42,291 nt of DNA, taken from the NCBI GenBank assembly GCA_034435395.1, contig DAOTXK010000394.1, positions 1-42,291 on the forward strand, written 5' to 3'. Positions 40,075 through 42,291 of the stretch are shown in pieces. Each line of letters begins with the position of its first letter. Position 1 is the stretch's first letter. The stretch comes from DAOTXK01 sp034435395 (GTDB lineage: Bacteria; Chloroflexota; Anaerolineae; Aggregatilineales; Ch27). The notes under the pieces are model-generated. The model ran no database searches. It saw only the letters and a list, made by a program, of their open reading frames with translations, and was not told where the DNA came from. The translations under genes were made by a program, and so were the position numbers.

Positions 40075-41813
40075 CGCCCCACCGTGATCGTCCCCAGCAC
40101 GATCGAGTGATCGACCACCGGCTGCCCTGCCGCATCGGTGGCGGGGACGCGGTCGAAGTTGACCGGCTCGTACAGCCCGGTGTGGACCTGGTACTGGCCG
40201 GGCGGCAGGTCCTCCGGCAGGGTGATGCTGAAGGCGTCCACAGCGGTCATGTCCGGCGGCCAGTCGGAGGTGGGAAAGCGGCTGTCAAAGGGCTGCCGGT
40301 CGTGCACCCAGTAGTCGCTCCTGTTGGCGTGAAACAGGTGGATGAACTGCGTCAGGTCGAGGTCTACGGCGGGGCTGGCCCCGGTCTGCCACCAGAAGGC
40401 CAGCGGCGTTTCCTCCCCCAGCGTCGCCGTCTCCGGCAGGGAAAAACCGGCCAGCGTGAGACCCCCCTCAAACCGGTAATCGGCCCGGACCGGCGGCTCC
40501 GGGGCCGGTGCATCGGCCAGCACCGGCAGGCTGAACAGCAGCAGCGAATCGGGCGTGATCAGCGGGCGCTCGGCCTCCGCCACCGTCAACCCCTCCAGGG
40601 TGGCCTCGCCCCCGCCGGGGTTCTCACGAGCCTTCCACACCCGCGCCATGATCCAGAAGCTGGCGGGCAGCGGCGGCAACTCCTCCGGCAGGACCAGATG
40701 CACCGTATTCCGCACCGTGAACCCCGGCACCCACGCCGTGGAAGGATACTCCCAATTGCCGAGCTGCACGTCGTACTGCGTCAGGGACTCGACCTCCGGA
40801 TGAGTCAGCACGTGCACCGACAGGTTGTAGGTGGCGTCCAGGGTCCGGTCCGTGCGGAAATACACCGCCAGGTCCAAGGTGTCGCCCGGCGCGGCCACCT
40901 CCCGCGACGTGGTATAGCCCACCATCGTCAGGGGAGTGCCCTCATAGGTCACGTGGAGCGGCCTGGGCAGGATCAGGCCCTCCAGCGTCGGAAGGAACCA
41001 CAGGTTGCTGGCAGCCAGGAAGACCCACAGCGCCGCCCCCCCGCCCAGCCACCGCCGCAGGAGCCGCCAGTGACCTTCCGGGATTCTGGCCCGCGCGTAG
41101 GAGACCAGCGTCACCAGGATCAGCGTGACCCCCGCCATCTCCAGAAACTCTTCGAACACCCCATACATCCAGCAGCCAATACCCAGAAAGTCGCTGCTAC
41201 AGGTGAACCAGTCCAGGCGAACAACCAGCAGGTCGAGGGTGTGCTCGTTGGAGAAGGCGTCCAGCCCGACCCCGGCGAACCCCATCATCCCCAGCCCCAG
41301 CAGCATGAAGGCCAGCACATAACCATCTTTCCTGAATCCAAACCAGAACGCCGCCAGCGTCAGCCCGACGAGGATGGTCCCACTGAGCGGGAACAGAAAG
41401 CGCCACAGCAGCACAGTTTCATGCAGCGCGAAGTACTCGTCCAGAAACAGGTAGGCGAATACCGCCGTCAGCAGGAACCAGTACAGGCGCTGGTAGGCGC
41501 GGGGCCAACCGCCACGCCAGCCGATCGTCAACGCCGTCAGGGCCAGGACCAGATATTGGGCGGCGGAATACACCCCGACCGCCGCCAGCTCGGAACTGGG
41601 ATGCAGGAACCACTCCCAGAACGTCATCTTCTGGTAGTCCACCGACAGCAGGGGCACAAAAATGAAGGCCAGGACTATTTCCACCACGCTGAGCGCGTAA
41701 AACAATCGAAGGGTGGGCGGGCGCAGGAACCGCCGCAGCAGGGCCGTCATCAGCGTGAGGTATCCGCCCGCCACCGCCGCCAGCAAGATGTACATCCGCA
41801 TGTCCTGGTCCAT
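40071..41813 (-). CDS. Large membrane protein with extracytoplasmic beta domain
   Basis: A 580-aa protein of unknown function. The N-terminal ~280 residues contain about nine membrane helices (YILLAAVAGGYLTLMTALL, LFYALSVVEIVLAFIFVPLL and others). The rest is a soluble beta-rich region with repeated immunoglobulin-like modules of the kind seen in Chloroflexota glycosyltransferase-like membrane proteins (PGDTLDLAVYFRTDRTL, GEETPLAFWWQTG, LPEDLPPGQYQVHTGLYEP). No catalytic motif was recognised. ATG 41813 (MDQDMRMY) has GGAGG eight bases upstream; a longer frame to 41876 lacks support. Its leader contains a terminator-like hairpin. Confidence 0.8.
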   Translation of the reverse strand: MDQDMRMYILLAAVAGGYLTLMTALLRRFLRPPTLRLFYALSVVEIVLAFIFVPLLSVDYQKMTFWEWFLHPSSELAAVGVYSAAQYLVLALTALTIGWRGGWPRAYQRLYWFLLTAVFAYLFLDEYFALHETVLLWRFLFPLSGTILVGLTLAAFWFGFRKDGYVLAFMLLGLGMMGFAGVGLDAFSNEHTLDLLVVRLDWFTCSSDFLGIGCWMYGVFEEFLEMAGVTLILVTLVSYARARIPEGHWRLLRRWLGGGAALWVFLAASNLWFLPTLEGLILPRPLHVTYEGTPLTMVGYTTSREVAAPGDTLDLAVYFRTDRTLDATYNLSVHVLTHPEVESLTQYDVQLGNWEYPSTAWVPGFTVRNTVHLVLPEELPPLPASFWIMARVWKARENPGGGEATLEGLTVAEAERPLITPDSLLLFSLPVLADAPAPEPPVRADYRFEGGLTLAGFSLPETATLGEETPLAFWWQTGASPAVDLDLTQFIHLFHANRSDYWVHDRQPFDSRFPTSDWPPDMTAVDAFSITLPEDLPPGQYQVHTGLYEPVNFDRVPATDAAGQPVVDHSIVLGTITVGR

Positions 41814-41866
41814 GCCCCCATCCTCCCCCGCCAGCCGCGACGCCCGCCATGCTGCCGCCACCCAAC

Positions 41867-41889
41867 ATAAAACCACCCCGGTCGGGGTG
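41867..41889 (-). terminator. Terminator-like hairpin in the membrane-protein leader
   Basis: CACCCC and GGGGTG (stem 41889-41874, 4-base loop) followed by GTTTTATG on the minus strand. It lies 54 bases before the ATG at 41813, within the transcript expected from the TATAGT box, so it may attenuate that gene. It could instead terminate an upstream gene. Confidence 0.5.
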
Positions 41890-41906
41890 ACGGGCGTGGC
41901 CGATAC

Positions 41907-41984
41907 TCAGGCCCCCTTGGCGGCCTGAACATCCCTCAAATGATTAGGAGTGACGCAGATACCTCGCAAAACAAGAGACTCCAT
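41907..41984 (-). CDS. Possible 25-codon leader ORF
   Basis: ATG at 41984 to TGA at 41909-41907, peptide beginning MESLVLRGICV and ending AAKGA. The stop lies 17 bases before the terminator stem, and the last codons form one arm of a CAGGCC/GGCCTG hairpin (41928-41909). No good ribosome binding site is seen, so it is only a candidate for a translated leader. Confidence 0.22.
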   Translation of the reverse strand: MESLVLRGICVTPNHLRDVQAAKGA

Positions 41985-41990
41985 GTAACA

Positions 41991-42016
41991 TCGCCATGCA
42001 TGGCGACGCTACTATA
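41991..42016 (-). promoter_or_regulatory. TATAGT box with 16-bp palindromic operator
   Basis: TATAGT (42016-42011, minus) is followed by the perfect palindrome TCGCCATGCATGGCGA (42006-41991), which would cover the transcription start. A second palindrome, CCACATGTGG, lies at 42019-42028. The -35 region is unclear. A repressor-controlled promoter for the membrane-protein gene is plausible. Confidence 0.4.
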
Positions 42017-42136
42017 CGCCACATGTGGGACCTTTCCCGCCGAAAAGCGGCCCCCAACAACCCAACTGCGTAAGTCCTGATGATAAGGGTCGGCGGCGCG
42101 GCTCGCAACTTTTGGTTGGCGGGCCAGGAAACAAAC

Positions 42137-42160
42137 AGGAGCGACCGACCGGTCGCTCCT
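42137..42160 (-). terminator. Strong hairpin near the right edge
   Basis: AGGAGCGACC and GGTCGCTCCT form a perfect 10-bp stem with a 4-base loop; on the minus strand GTTTGTTT follows. It probably terminates a minus-strand gene lying beyond the right edge of the window. Confidence 0.5.
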
Positions 42161-42291
42161 CTGGAGTTTGGCACTTTAAGGAGCCTGTGGGCGGAGGGCA
42201 CAGGCAGTTGTTGGGGTGTAAAACGGTTTACAGGGTGATAGAGGGGGTCAAGAACGGGCTGCCCCATAAGCGGCGTTGAACAAGCCCTGGA

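Larger units (their letters stand above)
41814..42291. other. Right-end intergenic region
   Basis: About 478 bases with regulatory-looking elements but no convincing full gene: two terminator-like hairpins on the minus strand, a 16-bp palindrome beside a TATAGT box, and a possible 25-codon leader ORF. Frames of 84 codons (plus, 42025-42279) and 107 codons (minus, 41944-42267) run through these elements and have no ribosome binding site or similarity. Confidence 0.5.

Noticed and set aside
41944..42279. Frames of 107 codons (minus) and 84 codons (plus) at the right end
   Set aside because: Both run through perfect palindromes and terminator-like hairpins and lack ribosome binding sites.

Overview
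The window is high-GC bacterial chromosome with dense gene packing and AT-richer intergenic DNA. Gene content points to Chloroflexota (Anaerolineae/Caldilineae-like): TIR proteins fused to SUMF1, NACHT-HEAT and STAND ATPase domains, Pro/Thr-rich lipoproteins with an SH3b domain, a DUF4070-type B12 radical SAM protein and Ig-like secreted modules. This is an inference from gene content; no rRNA or other phylogenetic marker is present. No tRNA, rRNA, CRISPR array, transposase, integrase or phage gene was recognised.

Left part (1-11237, minus strand). A complete de novo pyrimidine operon runs pyrB-pyrC-pyrD-pyrE-pyrF (4882 down to 44). It has a good sigma70-type promoter (5113-5141) and a leader that looks like a transcription attenuator: a 22-codon leader ORF ends with its stop codon in the loop of an intrinsic terminator, and an upstream hairpin covers the leader ORF's ribosome binding site. 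Upstream of it, also on the minus strand, lies a corrinoid-uptake operon: promoter (11196-11224), compact cobalamin riboswitch (10986-11115), two candidate terminators, btuF-btuC-btuD, then an OmpR-type response regulator and histidine kinase whose reading frames overlap btuD and each other. The two-component system is therefore predicted to be under B12-riboswitch control.

Middle part (11238-22773, minus strand). Four consecutive same-strand genes encode large multidomain TIR proteins: TIR-SUMF1 (FGE fold without the catalytic cysteines), TIR-NACHT-HEAT, TIR-transmembrane-STAND ATPase, and transmembrane-Ig-like-TIR-STAND ATPase. This is the most unusual region. It resembles a cluster of NLR-like conflict, immunity or cell-suicide proteins. 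A perfect 14-bp palindrome of the Gram-positive LexA/SOS-box type lies just downstream of a perfect -10 box in front of the TIR-NACHT-HEAT gene, suggesting DNA-damage control.

Right part (22774-42291). An EamA/DMT exporter is followed by a peptide/nickel-type ABC operon (binding protein, two permeases, then an ABC-2-like membrane protein; no ATPase gene seen) with a strong promoter and a ~650-nt leader. Then come a B12-binding radical SAM protein, rhamnulokinase, a secreted SH3b lipoprotein and an orphan SsuC/ThiX-type permease (all minus). Next, on the plus strand, are an uncharacterised protein of 443 aa, an AlaX-type alanyl-tRNA editing protein, a metallo-beta-lactamase-fold protein that has lost most metal ligands, and a small conserved-looking hypothetical. 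A large membrane protein on the minus strand ends the set; its own leader has a promoter-palindrome-uORF-terminator layout. The left end is a 21-base C homopolymer, probably a contig-edge artefact.
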